From positions 1-32,722 of the forward strand of contig JACUUR010000007.1 in NCBI GenBank assembly GCA_014859205.1: 32,722 nucleotides of DNA. Reading direction: 5' to 3'. Shown piece by piece: positions 18,323-29,300 of this stretch. Made by a program: the position numbers and the translations under genes. Each line of letters begins with the position of its first letter. Position 1 is the first letter of the stretch. Below the pieces are notes generated by a model. The model ran no database searches and had not been told where the DNA came from. It worked only from the letters and a program-made list of their open reading frames with translations. The DNA comes from Dehalococcoidia bacterium (GTDB taxonomy: Bacteria; Chloroflexota; Dehalococcoidia; GIF9; AB-539-J10).

Positions 18323-18400
18323 AGGTATTACTACTGCCCTGTCAACCGATGATGATTGTCGCTCTCTAATGCTCCTCAGAGGCACTTGTACAGGTGTGCT

Positions 18401-20629
<2,229 letters not shown>

Positions 20630-20666
20630 TCAGGCATCATGTCACCGAGGCAGTAATATGATACCA

Positions 20667-20694
20667 TTGACCGCGCCTTCTGGTGTGATATAAT
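20667..20694 (+). promoter_or_regulatory. Sigma70-type promoter (TTGACC-N16-TATAAT) for the small ORF at 20768
   Basis: TTGACC 20667-20672, TATAAT 20689-20694, 16-bp spacer; divergent from katG. Confidence 0.6.
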
Positions 20695-20767
20695 AGTCAT
20701 GTAAGACTCAGATCCGGGCAATACTGGGCCGGGTGGGCCGGCAAGCGATGGTGAGGGGGCGAATATC

Positions 20768-21034
20768 ATGCCGTGCAGAATTGGAATAACCACAGACCCG
20801 GAAGGGATGAGGGATTACTGGCAGCACCAGGCCCCGGGCTTCACGAACTGGGAGATACTGAGCATGTTCAGAAGTGAAGCAGCGGCCAAGGAGTATGAGA
20901 CAGGTTACGCCCTCAGAAACCGATGTGATGCTACGCTGGGAGGGTTCGAGGGGCCTCGCACAGCACGGGAAGCCAAGACCCAGTATGACTGGTGGTACGT
21001 CTACCATTTTGACTATACGGCTGCTACGCCCTGA
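20768..21034 (+). CDS. Small uncharacterised protein (88 aa)
   Basis: MPCRIGITTDPEGMRDYWQHQAPGFTNWEILSMFRSEAAAKEYETGYALRNRCDATLGGFEGPRTAREAKTQYDWWYVYHFDYTAATP; GAGGGGG RBS and consensus-like promoter upstream. Confidence 0.7.
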   Translation: MPCRIGITTDPEGMRDYWQHQAPGFTNWEILSMFRSEAAAKEYETGYALRNRCDATLGGFEGPRTAREAKTQYDWWYVYHFDYTAATP

Positions 21035-21164
21035 TCGCATTCTGGGCAGACTGGATTCCGTGGACACCATACCGGTTAGCTCTGCTCCAATCAGGCACCG
21101 GGGCTCCCGACTTACGGATTCCGAAACCAGGCATCGTAGCGATGCTTGTGGGGTACTCGCCAGC

Positions 21165-21587
21165 CTATGCAGCGGCATCTTGTTGAAAGCCCCTGATCAC
21201 CTTCAGGTTGGGAAAGGGATAATGCTCAGCATTGTTGGTGAGTAGGGGGGCATTCAGCTGTAATGCCGTCGCCCCGATGATAGCATCGGCAATCCCGACA
21301 GTGACACCTTTCACGCGCAGGACTCCCAGCATCGTGCCCGCCCTGCGGGCAATGGGGATATCAACAGGGACTGAGACTAGGCCGTCCAGAAAGGCATTGG
21401 TTGCCTCACCTTCATCGGGTTTCATGCCCTGATAGATCTCAAGATGGGTAAGCGTGCTTATAGCCAGGAGGCCTTCGCTGCCCCAGTGCTCAAGGAGGTG
21501 CCGCGAATACTCACGTTCCCTAAGGAAATCAATGACAATATCAGTATCTACTATACAGGTAACGCCCTTGACACTACTGCTTTGCAT
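21165..21587 (-). CDS. vapC: PIN-domain toxin, VapC-like
   Basis: 140 aa; CIVDTDIVIDFLRE, STLTHLEIYQG, GIADAIIGATALQLNAPLLTNNAEHY: acidic residues typical of PIN nucleases; overlaps the upstream antitoxin-like gene. Confidence 0.85.
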   Translation of the reverse strand: MQSSSVKGVTCIVDTDIVIDFLREREYSRHLLEHWGSEGLLAISTLTHLEIYQGMKPDEGEATNAFLDGLVSVPVDIPIARRAGTMLGVLRVKGVTVGIADAIIGATALQLNAPLLTNNAEHYPFPNLKVIRGFQQDAAA

Positions 21588-21870
21588 CAGAGTTTCCCAA
21601 TCGTTCCAGACGCCCGTTGTCTGACTTTCTGATAGAGCGAACGTAGGCAGTGGATTCCTCAGGAGTAGCCAGGTCAGGGTGATTCTTACGCTTCCAGGCG
21701 CCGAAGCCTTTCTCGAGGGCTACCGCCTGCTTCTGGTAGGCTATGTAGTGCTCCACAGCGTGAGTGAGGAAGGAGCTTATCTCCCCGCGGGGCACGATAG
21801 ACCGTATTTGGCCCGCCAGCTCCCCAGGCAGCGTTATCGACATCTTCTCTGTCTTTGCCTTACCTCCCAT
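21574..21870 (-). CDS. Ribbon-helix-helix-like antitoxin (VapB-type partner)
   Basis: ORF to 21900; preferred start 21870 with AGGAGG RBS. KTEKMSITLPGELAGQIRSIVPRGEISSFLTHAVEHYI RHH-like N-terminus, charged C-terminus; 14-bp overlap with the toxin gene. Confidence 0.75.
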   Translation of the reverse strand: MGGKAKTEKMSITLPGELAGQIRSIVPRGEISSFLTHAVEHYIAYQKQAVALEKGFGAWKRKNHPDLATPEESTAYVRSIRKSDNGRLERLGNSDAKQ

Positions 21871-21899
21871 TCCTTCCTCCTTTCTGCGATGATGCTTCA

Positions 21900-21934
21900 T
21901 ACTAATAGTACTACCAATGGTCTTACCCCGTCAA
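21900..21934 (-). promoter_or_regulatory. TA operon promoter with palindromic operator overlapping the -10
   Basis: Minus strand: TTGACG (21934-21929), N18, TACTAT (21910-21905). Palindrome TACTA-A-TAGTA at 21900-21910 and TAGTACTA at 21906-21913. Confidence 0.55.
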
Positions 21935-22089
21935 GAGTGGCTATACGATGATACTCCAAACTACTCCGAGGTATTGCAGCATTCAACTGCGACGGCGTCA
22001 CGTAGACGACTGCATGGGCGGTAACGGCCGTGACGCGCGTCTCTGGCGTTGTTTGACTATGGTGCCGGCATGCGGCTAGGATATGGGGT

Positions 22090-22713
22090 ATGTCCCCGGG
22101 GGCGAGGCGTCAATGGGCCGATGGCGAAGAACAGGCATGGGACAGGCTCGGGCTGGCCGCTCCTGCTGATGTCTGCTCCCGGGCGGGAGCGTCCTATGAT
22201 GACCGCTCCGGCGCGTATAGCCTCAAAGTGTTCAGCGCCGCCATAACGGTCAATCCGGGGCAGCGAGAGATCAGTGGCTCGGGTGCTCTCAGTGACATGC
22301 TCCTGGGAGGTCTTTCCTCCTATTCGCGCCTGTCCATACTGTGGTATCTGGCGCAGGCACAGGACATTCCGGACTCCGGCATCTTGAAGAATCCCCGAGA
22401 CCTGCCGGGCGGGCTCATCTTCTCACGGGGCTCGCATGCCCTGCCCCTGGAGAGACTGGCAAGCGAGTATGGCCATGACGGTGCTGCATTCGTGAGCAGG
22501 GGAGTATCGCTGGGTGGGAAGCCGTGCGACTATCATGACGCCTCCGTCAAGCTGTATCCATTTCCACGAGTCCCGGTGCTGCTGGTGCTCCGGCTGAGGA
22601 GCTATGAGTTTCATGCCGAGGCGTTACTGCTGCTGGACTCCACCTGCCGGCATCACCTGCCGATGGATGTAGTGTGGTCTACCGCCATGATGTCGGTCCT
22701 GGTCATGTTGTGA
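22090..22713 (+). CDS. DUF3786 domain protein
   Basis: 207 aa; YSLKVFSAAITVNPGQREISG, LPGGLIFSRGSHALPLERLASEYG, YPFPRVPVLLVLRLRSYEFHAEALLLLDSTCRHHLPMDVVWSTAMM resembles DUF3786 C-termini. Confidence 0.65.
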   Translation: MSPGARRQWADGEEQAWDRLGLAAPADVCSRAGASYDDRSGAYSLKVFSAAITVNPGQREISGSGALSDMLLGGLSSYSRLSILWYLAQAQDIPDSGILKNPRDLPGGLIFSRGSHALPLERLASEYGHDGAAFVSRGVSLGGKPCDYHDASVKLYPFPRVPVLLVLRLRSYEFHAEALLLLDSTCRHHLPMDVVWSTAMMSVLVML

Positions 22714-22898
22714 ATTCTCTGGTCCATATATGGTGGACTCCTTAAGAGTTCCACGTGGATAGGCCGGTAGACAACGGCAATAGACGTTACAGGAACACGT
22801 CGGTCTGGTATCATGGTAGGGTGCGCAGAGGCAAGCACCTCCGGAAACGGGCATAGGGTGCCCCTCAATCGGAGCGTCAGGTAAATGGAGGTCAGAAC

Positions 22899-24269
22899 AT
22901 GAAGAAATATGATGTCATCGTGATCGGTTCAGGGTGTGGGATGAATGTCGTTGACGGGGCGGTGGCCCACGGGCTGAGCGTGGCGCTGGTGGATAAGGGC
23001 CCGTTGGGTGGCACGTGTCCTAACACGGGCTGTATCCCCTCCAAGATGCTCATCTCCGCGGCCGAGAGGATCGCTGAGATAGAGGAAGCGAGGGCAATGG
23101 GCGTTGAGGCGGAGGTAAGAAGCATCGACTTCGGCTTCATCATGGAGCGCATGAGGAGATTTGTTCGCGACAACCAGGCGGAGATGAGGCAGGGCCTGGC
23201 CGAGGTGGGGAGCCTGGACCTGTACGAAGGCGTGGGGCGGTTTGTGGGAGACTATACTCTTGAGGTCAACGGCGAGACGGTCAGGGGCGATAAGGTGTTC
23301 ATCGCCTGCGGCTCGCGTCCCTTCGTACCGCCGATCAAGGGTCTGGAGAGCGTGGACTATCTCACCAATGAGACGTTATTGCAGGTAACGGCAAGGCCGG
23401 AGAGTATCATCATCATCGGCGGCGGCTACATAGCGGTTGAGTACGGGCATTTCCTGGCGGCCATGGGCGTCAAGGTAACCATGCTGGAGATGGCGGATCG
23501 CCTGATTCTTTCGGAGGAGCCCGAGATAGCTGAGCTTCTGAAGAAACGGCTGAGCCAGCGCATGGACATTCATACCGGGGTGCAGGCCGAGGAGTTCAAG
23601 GAGGATGCGAGCGGAGTTGCAGTCACAGTCAAGGATGTCAAGGCAAGCAGCAAGAGTGACATCAAGGCGCAGAGGGTCTTGGTAGCGGTGGGCCGGAGGT
23701 CCAACGCGGATACACTGGCGCTTGACAAGACGGGCGTTGAGATCGATCAGAGAGGTTTCGTCAGGGTAAACGAGTACCTTGAGACCACGAAGAAGAACAT
23801 ATTTGCGGTCGGCGACAGCAACGGTCAGCAAATGTTTACCCATGTAGCCAACGTGGAGGCCTCGCTGGCTGCCGATAATGCCATCAATGGCAGCAAGACA
23901 AAGATGGACTACAGCGCTGCTCCCCACGCCGTCTACTCACATCCCCAGATTGCGTCCGTGGGCCTGACCGAGGAAGCTGCCAGGAAGGAACATAAGGTCA
24001 TGGTGGGCAAGGCCCGGTATTTCGACGTGGCCCAGGGCGAGGCGATGATGGAGAAGGACGGCTTCGCCAAGGCCGTTGTCGAGGCACACAGCCGAAAGCT
24101 GCTAGGATTTCACCTCATCGGCCCCTATGCGCCTGTCTTGATCCAGGAGGTGATCAACGCCATGGCGTCCGGCGGCGGCATTGACCAGATACAGACGGGC
24201 ATACATATTCACCCCTCGATCACCGAACTAATACCTGTGGTGCTGAGTAGCCTCGAGGATGCAGCTTGA
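22899..24269 (+). CDS. Dihydrolipoamide dehydrogenase-like pyridine nucleotide-disulfide oxidoreductase
   Basis: 456 aa; VIVIGSGCGMNVV, GGTCPNTGCIPSKMLI redox-active CxxxxC, IIIIGGGYIAVEYGHFLAAMG, FAVGDSNG, HIHPSITELIP; GGAGG RBS. Confidence 0.9.
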   Translation: MKKYDVIVIGSGCGMNVVDGAVAHGLSVALVDKGPLGGTCPNTGCIPSKMLISAAERIAEIEEARAMGVEAEVRSIDFGFIMERMRRFVRDNQAEMRQGLAEVGSLDLYEGVGRFVGDYTLEVNGETVRGDKVFIACGSRPFVPPIKGLESVDYLTNETLLQVTARPESIIIIGGGYIAVEYGHFLAAMGVKVTMLEMADRLILSEEPEIAELLKKRLSQRMDIHTGVQAEEFKEDASGVAVTVKDVKASSKSDIKAQRVLVAVGRRSNADTLALDKTGVEIDQRGFVRVNEYLETTKKNIFAVGDSNGQQMFTHVANVEASLAADNAINGSKTKMDYSAAPHAVYSHPQIASVGLTEEAARKEHKVMVGKARYFDVAQGEAMMEKDGFAKAVVEAHSRKLLGFHLIGPYAPVLIQEVINAMASGGGIDQIQTGIHIHPSITELIPVVLSSLEDAA

Positions 24270-24376
24270 CGGCTCCTTGAAGGGCATGCCGCGGCGTATG
24301 ATCAGGGAATACGAGTCTGCCCTCGCGGTTCGGCGGCTCGAGGCTGAGCCCCAACACGCGGGGAAGCGTCTCTGCC

Positions 24377-26818
24377 CTACCTCCCTTCCTTCTTCTCGTC
24401 AGCGTAGAAGCTCTTGAGGCGTCTCGCCATCTCCTCCAGGCGCTTATCGACCAGATAGTTGATGGTGTTCTCAGGATAGGTGCCATCCTCCTGTTTCTCA
24501 CCTGCGGGCACGCCGGTCAGTATCTCGACGCCCTCATCGATGGTCCCGGCCGAGTAGATACGAAACCGGCCCTGCCTTACCGCCTCGACCACTTCCTCCC
24601 GCAGCATGAGATTCCTCAAGTTCTGGCGTGGTATCAGCACCCCCTGGTCGCCGCTGAGCCCTTTGGCCTGGCAGACCTTGAAGAAGCCCTCTATTTTCTG
24701 GTTGACGCCGCCAATGGGCTGAATCTCGCCCTTCTGGTTAACCGAGCCGGTTACAGCTATGCCCTGCTTCAGGGGTCTGTCGGCCAGGCTGGATAGAACG
24801 GCGTATAGCTCGGCGGAGGAGGCGCTGTCCCCTTCCACGCCCTCGTAGGATTGCTCGAAGCAAAGGCTGGCCGAGAGCGACAGGGGTTTGTCCTGGGCAT
24901 ACTTCCAACCCAGGTAGCCGCTGAGTATCATGACGCCTTTGTTGTGTATCGGGCCGCTAAGCTGGGATTCCCGCTCGATGTTGATGACGCCGCTGCGTCC
25001 CAGGAAGGTCTTGGCGGTGATTCTGGACGGCTTGCCAAAGCTAATGTCGCCCAGGGCGTAGACGGTCAGGCCGTTGACCTGGCCCACCACGTCCCCTTCG
25101 GCGTCTATCATGATGGTGCCGCGGTCTATCATATCTCGGATCCGTTCTTCGATGAGGTTGTGCCTGAACAACTTCTCCTCGATGGCCTTCTGCACGTGAC
25201 TCGCCGAGATGAACCTGGCATTGTCCCGTGATGCCCAGTAGTTAGCTTCCTCGATCCAGTCCTTGATCTGGGCAAACCTTGAGGACAGCCGCTCCTGGTC
25301 CGCGACTATCCGGGCGGAGTACTCCACGACCTTGGCGACGCCGCTGGGGTCAAAATGCCTGGCCTGGCATTCCTCACAGCACCCGGAGAGAAAGGCGGCA
25401 TAAGCCAGCATGTTCTCCTCGGTTTTTTCGATCTGAGAGTCGAAATCAGCCTTGACCTTGAATATCTCCCAGAAGTCTTCATCGTATATCGAGAGCATCT
25501 GGTAGAGCAGAGCGTCGCCGGTAAGCACCACCTTTATCTTCACAGGCATCGGTTCTGGTCTGAGCCCCTGAGGCGCGATCAGCCCGAATTGCTCAAAAGG
25601 GTCCTCTATTCTCACCTCTCCATTCTTGATGGCACGCTTGAGTGCCGGCCAGACGCCGGGATTCATGAGCACGTCCTTCATACTGAGTAGCACATAGCCA
25701 CCGTTGGCCTTGCTGAGCGCCCCCGCTTTGAGCATGGTGTGATCGCTCAGGTAACCGCCGAGCAGAAAGCGTCTCTCAATCTTGCCGAACATGTTGCCGA
25801 AGTTGGGGTTGCTCTCCAGGACCACCGGAGGCCCCTTGGTCGCGCTGTTGTCCACGAAGACGTTCACCTGGAAGGGCAGGAAGGGGTCTCGTCCACTCAT
25901 TGCCTGGCTGACCGGGACTCCCAGCAGGGGGTGTGCCGGTTCTTCGGTGCTCTTGAATATCTCCAGGTTATCCAGGACGTACGCTTTGAGATCGGTGAGA
26001 TACTGAGTCACCTTGGGCCAGTCGGAGTGGTGCTCGAACAAGTGCTTGAACAGACCGGAGACGGTGTACTCGCCGATGTCTTTGTCCACCTTCTGCATTC
26101 GCTCCAGGGCTTTAGTCTGAAGCTCGCCGGCGGTTTCGAAGCTGGCCTGCAGTTTCTTCCTTAACTCAGCCTGTCTGGCTTCAATCTGCTTCCTGACATC
26201 TTCCTCCAGGGCAAGGTATTCCTGTTCCTGCATGGGGCGGTCCTCTTTCATGGGAATCAGCGCCGGGCCCGAGGGAGTCATCTGCAGTACAAAGCCCTGA
26301 CTGCGGGCCTCGCCGGATATCTTCTGAAATATCTTCTGCTGCTGGGCCTGCACCTCTTCAACGGTCTTCTGCTTCTGATGCTTGTACTCGTCGCTGGAGA
26401 AGGCCTGCCCGAGTCCGTGACGGATCTTGTTAAGCAGGTCCGTGATCTCGTCGCGGAAGGCTTTGGCCTGGCCCTGGGGCAGGCTGGCTATCTGAGGACT
26501 GTCGGGCTCCCTGAAGTTGTAGAGGTAACACCAGTCATTGAGATCGAACGTCTGGCCCCGGGTCTCGCGCTCCTTGATGACTCTCTCAATGTAGGCCTTC
26601 ACCATGCTCGTCTTTCCGGTCCCGGTGAGCCCGGCGACGTAGATGTTGTAGCCTCTGTCGGCCATGTTCATGCCGAACTCAACGGCTCGCGTTGCCCGGT
26701 CCTGGCCGATGAACTCCCTGAGCGGGGCCAGGTCGCCCGTACATTCGAAGTCGAACAGCTTGGGATCGCATTCCCAGCGGAGCTTCTCAACCGGCACCTC
26801 GTGTTTCTTCAGGTCCAT
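24377..26818 (-). CDS. Lon-like ATP-dependent protease (COG1067-type AAA + S16 domain)
   Basis: 813 aa; Walker A VAGLTGTGKTSMV, MILSGYLGWKYAQ, EGDSASSAELYAVLSSL (catalytic Ser), GSVNQKGEIQPIGGVNQKIEGFF (catalytic Lys), AAGGAGGAAGCT RBS. Confidence 0.9.
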   Translation of the reverse strand: MDLKKHEVPVEKLRWECDPKLFDFECTGDLAPLREFIGQDRATRAVEFGMNMADRGYNIYVAGLTGTGKTSMVKAYIERVIKERETRGQTFDLNDWCYLYNFREPDSPQIASLPQGQAKAFRDEITDLLNKIRHGLGQAFSSDEYKHQKQKTVEEVQAQQQKIFQKISGEARSQGFVLQMTPSGPALIPMKEDRPMQEQEYLALEEDVRKQIEARQAELRKKLQASFETAGELQTKALERMQKVDKDIGEYTVSGLFKHLFEHHSDWPKVTQYLTDLKAYVLDNLEIFKSTEEPAHPLLGVPVSQAMSGRDPFLPFQVNVFVDNSATKGPPVVLESNPNFGNMFGKIERRFLLGGYLSDHTMLKAGALSKANGGYVLLSMKDVLMNPGVWPALKRAIKNGEVRIEDPFEQFGLIAPQGLRPEPMPVKIKVVLTGDALLYQMLSIYDEDFWEIFKVKADFDSQIEKTEENMLAYAAFLSGCCEECQARHFDPSGVAKVVEYSARIVADQERLSSRFAQIKDWIEEANYWASRDNARFISASHVQKAIEEKLFRHNLIEERIRDMIDRGTIMIDAEGDVVGQVNGLTVYALGDISFGKPSRITAKTFLGRSGVINIERESQLSGPIHNKGVMILSGYLGWKYAQDKPLSLSASLCFEQSYEGVEGDSASSAELYAVLSSLADRPLKQGIAVTGSVNQKGEIQPIGGVNQKIEGFFKVCQAKGLSGDQGVLIPRQNLRNLMLREEVVEAVRQGRFRIYSAGTIDEGVEILTGVPAGEKQEDGTYPENTINYLVDKRLEEMARRLKSFYADEKKEGR

Positions 26819-27104
26819 AGCTTCCTCCTTGTGACCGTTTTGGGCAAGCAGAGTGTATCAGAATTTCCAGCAGGTCACTATCACCGCCGACTTACGGGAG
26901 GATTGCCTGCATAGGCGTTCCTGCTCGGATAAGCGGCGTTGCCGGACAGACCGTATCTTTCAAACTTCTGGCTCATCAAGTACAATATGAGCAGTCGGCC
27001 AGATCGACGGTTCCTCTGCCCGACAGGCTGGACCCAGTGCGGGTTCCTGAACTCGACACCGGTAAGGGAGCCGTCAGCGAACGAGAAGGTAACGGAGGCG
27101 ATAG

Positions 27105-28205
27105 ATGAACACCATTGAGAGAGCGTTGATGCATGCCCTGTTCACCCATCTGCACCACAACATCGATCGAGCGGTTGATTTTGCAGCGTTTGGGGAGCTA
27201 AACCGCATGGTCAGTCGAAGCTGGCCGGGGGCGCTGGTTGTGGGGCCGGGAGATGATGCTGCCGTGGTTCGGGTGCCCGGGTGGGAAGGCTATCTTGTAG
27301 CCAAACAGGAGAGTCATTGTTCTCCCTGTGTGCCCCGGCCTTATGATGCCGCTGCCACGGGAGCCGGGGGCGCCATGCGGGATATCACAGCCATGGGCGG
27401 CAGACCGCTTTTCCTGATGGATTTCATAGGCACGAGACCGCTGGAAGAGGAGGTACTGGTGGGGCCGTGCGGCTTCGCAGGCAAGTGCACCTGCGGGAAA
27501 TGCAGGACGATGACCAGCCAGGAGAGATTGAACCTGATGGTGCGGGGGATTAGGGACATGTGCGAGGCCATGGAAGTGTTCGTTATTGGAGGGGGGCTTT
27601 CCACCTCTTTCAGCGACATAGTGCCGGCGGTGGTGGTGGCGGTCATCGGCAAGCTGGTCACCGAGGCACCGCTAACCAAGCCGGCCAAGGCAGCAGGAGA
27701 CAGGATCATCCTGATTGGTGAGACGGCCGATGATGGGAACGACACTTTGTACAGAGCGGGGCTGGTCAGAGAGATGCGGCCGGCCAGAGCCCTGTTCGAG
27801 CAGGAGAGGACCACTCTCGAGGCCACTCTGGCTGCCTTTGAGGTGGGCGGTATCCATGCCTGTTCCGATCTGGGGGCGGCCGGCATCGGGGCTGGGATCT
27901 GCGAGTCGGCCAGATATGGCGGCCTCGGGGCGAGGGTAGACCTGTCGGCGGTGCCGGTCAGCGTAGGAGGGCTGACTGCCGAGGAGATCCTTATTTGCGA
28001 GACTCAGGCCAGGATGGTGCTACAGGTCGCTCCCGACAAAGCCGATGAGATGATGTCGGCCATCCGGTCACGAAACGGTGTCGCCGCAATAGTCGGTGAG
28101 ATCAACGACGACGACAAAGAGGTCTTCGAGTACGACGGGCAGGTCATAGCCTCTATTCCCAACAAGCCCTCTGCCGAGATGCTGGAGAGCTTGACGCAGA
28201 GATGA
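27105..28205 (+). CDS. AIR synthase-related / divergent single-unit PurL-like protein with Cys-rich segment
   Basis: 366 aa; VVGPGDDAAVVRVPG, ESHCSPCVPRPYDAAATGAGGAMRDITAMGGRPL (aligns to PurL [25 protein letters not shown]), CGFAGKCTCGKC, CSDLGAAGIGAGICESA; GGAGG RBS. Confidence 0.8.
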   Translation: MNTIERALMHALFTHLHHNIDRAVDFAAFGELNRMVSRSWPGALVVGPGDDAAVVRVPGWEGYLVAKQESHCSPCVPRPYDAAATGAGGAMRDITAMGGRPLFLMDFIGTRPLEEEVLVGPCGFAGKCTCGKCRTMTSQERLNLMVRGIRDMCEAMEVFVIGGGLSTSFSDIVPAVVVAVIGKLVTEAPLTKPAKAAGDRIILIGETADDGNDTLYRAGLVREMRPARALFEQERTTLEATLAAFEVGGIHACSDLGAAGIGAGICESARYGGLGARVDLSAVPVSVGGLTAEEILICETQARMVLQVAPDKADEMMSAIRSRNGVAAIVGEINDDDKEVFEYDGQVIASIPNKPSAEMLESLTQR

Positions 28206-28317
28206 TCGGGTCCGGGCAGGGGTGGATGGTTTTGGCCGGCATTGACGGCCTTAACGGCCGCCTTATCTTTGAATGACAGACAAGCTGGGATACGGTCCGA
28301 AGCGACCCGGAGGCAAG

Positions 28318-29196
28318 ATGACCATCGTCTGCTTCGTCTCCGGTTCGGGAACGAACTACCGGAAGATCGTGCAACGGGACCCCGACCACGACTATGTCGT
28401 ATTCACGAACAGACCGGGCTGTGAAGGCGTTCAGACAGCCGGAGAGTACGGACATATCGCTATAGAGCTGAGCCACCTGCCCTATTTGCAGGATGCCAGA
28501 GCCAGACACGGTCCGGGCAGGATCCCCAGAAATTGCCAGGAGAGGCTTAAGTATGAGCAGGACGCATGGGGACTTATCGAGGACAGGACCGGGAGGACGC
28601 CCGACCTGGTCTGCCTGGCGGGGTATGACCAGTGGTTTACGGATTGGACGATAGACAGATACTATCCCAGAATTCTGAACGTGCATCCCGGGGATACCAC
28701 CAGAGGCTATGCGGGCCTGCACTGGGTGCCTACCGCCAGGGCCATACTGGCGGGCGAGCGGGAGATCAGATCTACCGTGTTCATCGTTGACAAGGGAGAG
28801 GACACGGGGCCCGTACTGGCTCAGTCCAGGCCACTTGACATAATGCTCACACTAAGAGGCCTGGAATCGGAACGGGACGGGGGGCTGGTAGGGGAGCTTG
28901 AGGGGATTGTGGCGTTCGCCAGGCGGCATAGTGTAGCCAGTTATGCTGCTTTTGATAGCCTGGCGAATGCGGAGCAGAAGGCGGGCCTCAAGCGGATATG
29001 TGAGGGGCTTCAGGAAGTGCTTAAGAGGGAGGGTGACTGGAAGGTCTATCCGTTTGCCGTGCATGCCCTGATTGCGCGCGGGCGCGTGGAGGTGGTCGGC
29101 AGGGCGGTCTACGTAGACGGCAGCCAGATGCCGGACTACGGCTACAGGATGGACCGGGAGCCGCTGCCGGAACCAGATCCTGGCCTCACGGCATAG
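28318..29196 (+). CDS. PurN-like formyltransferase with C-terminal extension
   Basis: ORF from 28273; preferred start 28318 after GGAGG. IVCFVSGSGTN, DLVCLAGYDQWF, PRILNVHPGDTTRGYAGLHWV, STVFIVDKGEDTGPVLAQS: PurN-type N/H/D triad positions retained. Confidence 0.8.
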   Translation: MTIVCFVSGSGTNYRKIVQRDPDHDYVVFTNRPGCEGVQTAGEYGHIAIELSHLPYLQDARARHGPGRIPRNCQERLKYEQDAWGLIEDRTGRTPDLVCLAGYDQWFTDWTIDRYYPRILNVHPGDTTRGYAGLHWVPTARAILAGEREIRSTVFIVDKGEDTGPVLAQSRPLDIMLTLRGLESERDGGLVGELEGIVAFARRHSVASYAAFDSLANAEQKAGLKRICEGLQEVLKREGDWKVYPFAVHALIARGRVEVVGRAVYVDGSQMPDYGYRMDREPLPEPDPGLTA

Positions 29197-29300
29197 ATGT
29201 AGGAGGTCAAGCGACTGTGCGGTCAGCCCGCCGTGCTCCGGCCCAAACTCCGGCCGCAACAGGGGAGCCGGCGGCGGGCAGCAGCGAGGTAGAAGTATCC

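Noticed and set aside
21131-21145. GCATCG-TAG-CGATGC hairpin between convergent genes as a bidirectional terminator
   Set aside because: Only a 6-bp stem with no clear T-run on either strand; too weak to call.
22733-22742. CCATATATGG palindrome upstream of the dihydrolipoamide dehydrogenase-like gene
   Set aside because: Perfect 10-bp palindrome, but short and with no second copy or clear promoter overlap.
27105-28205. Calling this gene purM or thiL/hypE outright
   Set aside because: Shares the superfamily GDDAAV and Gly-rich motifs, but the strongest local similarity I could see is to PurL and the Cys-rich features do not fit a specific named family.
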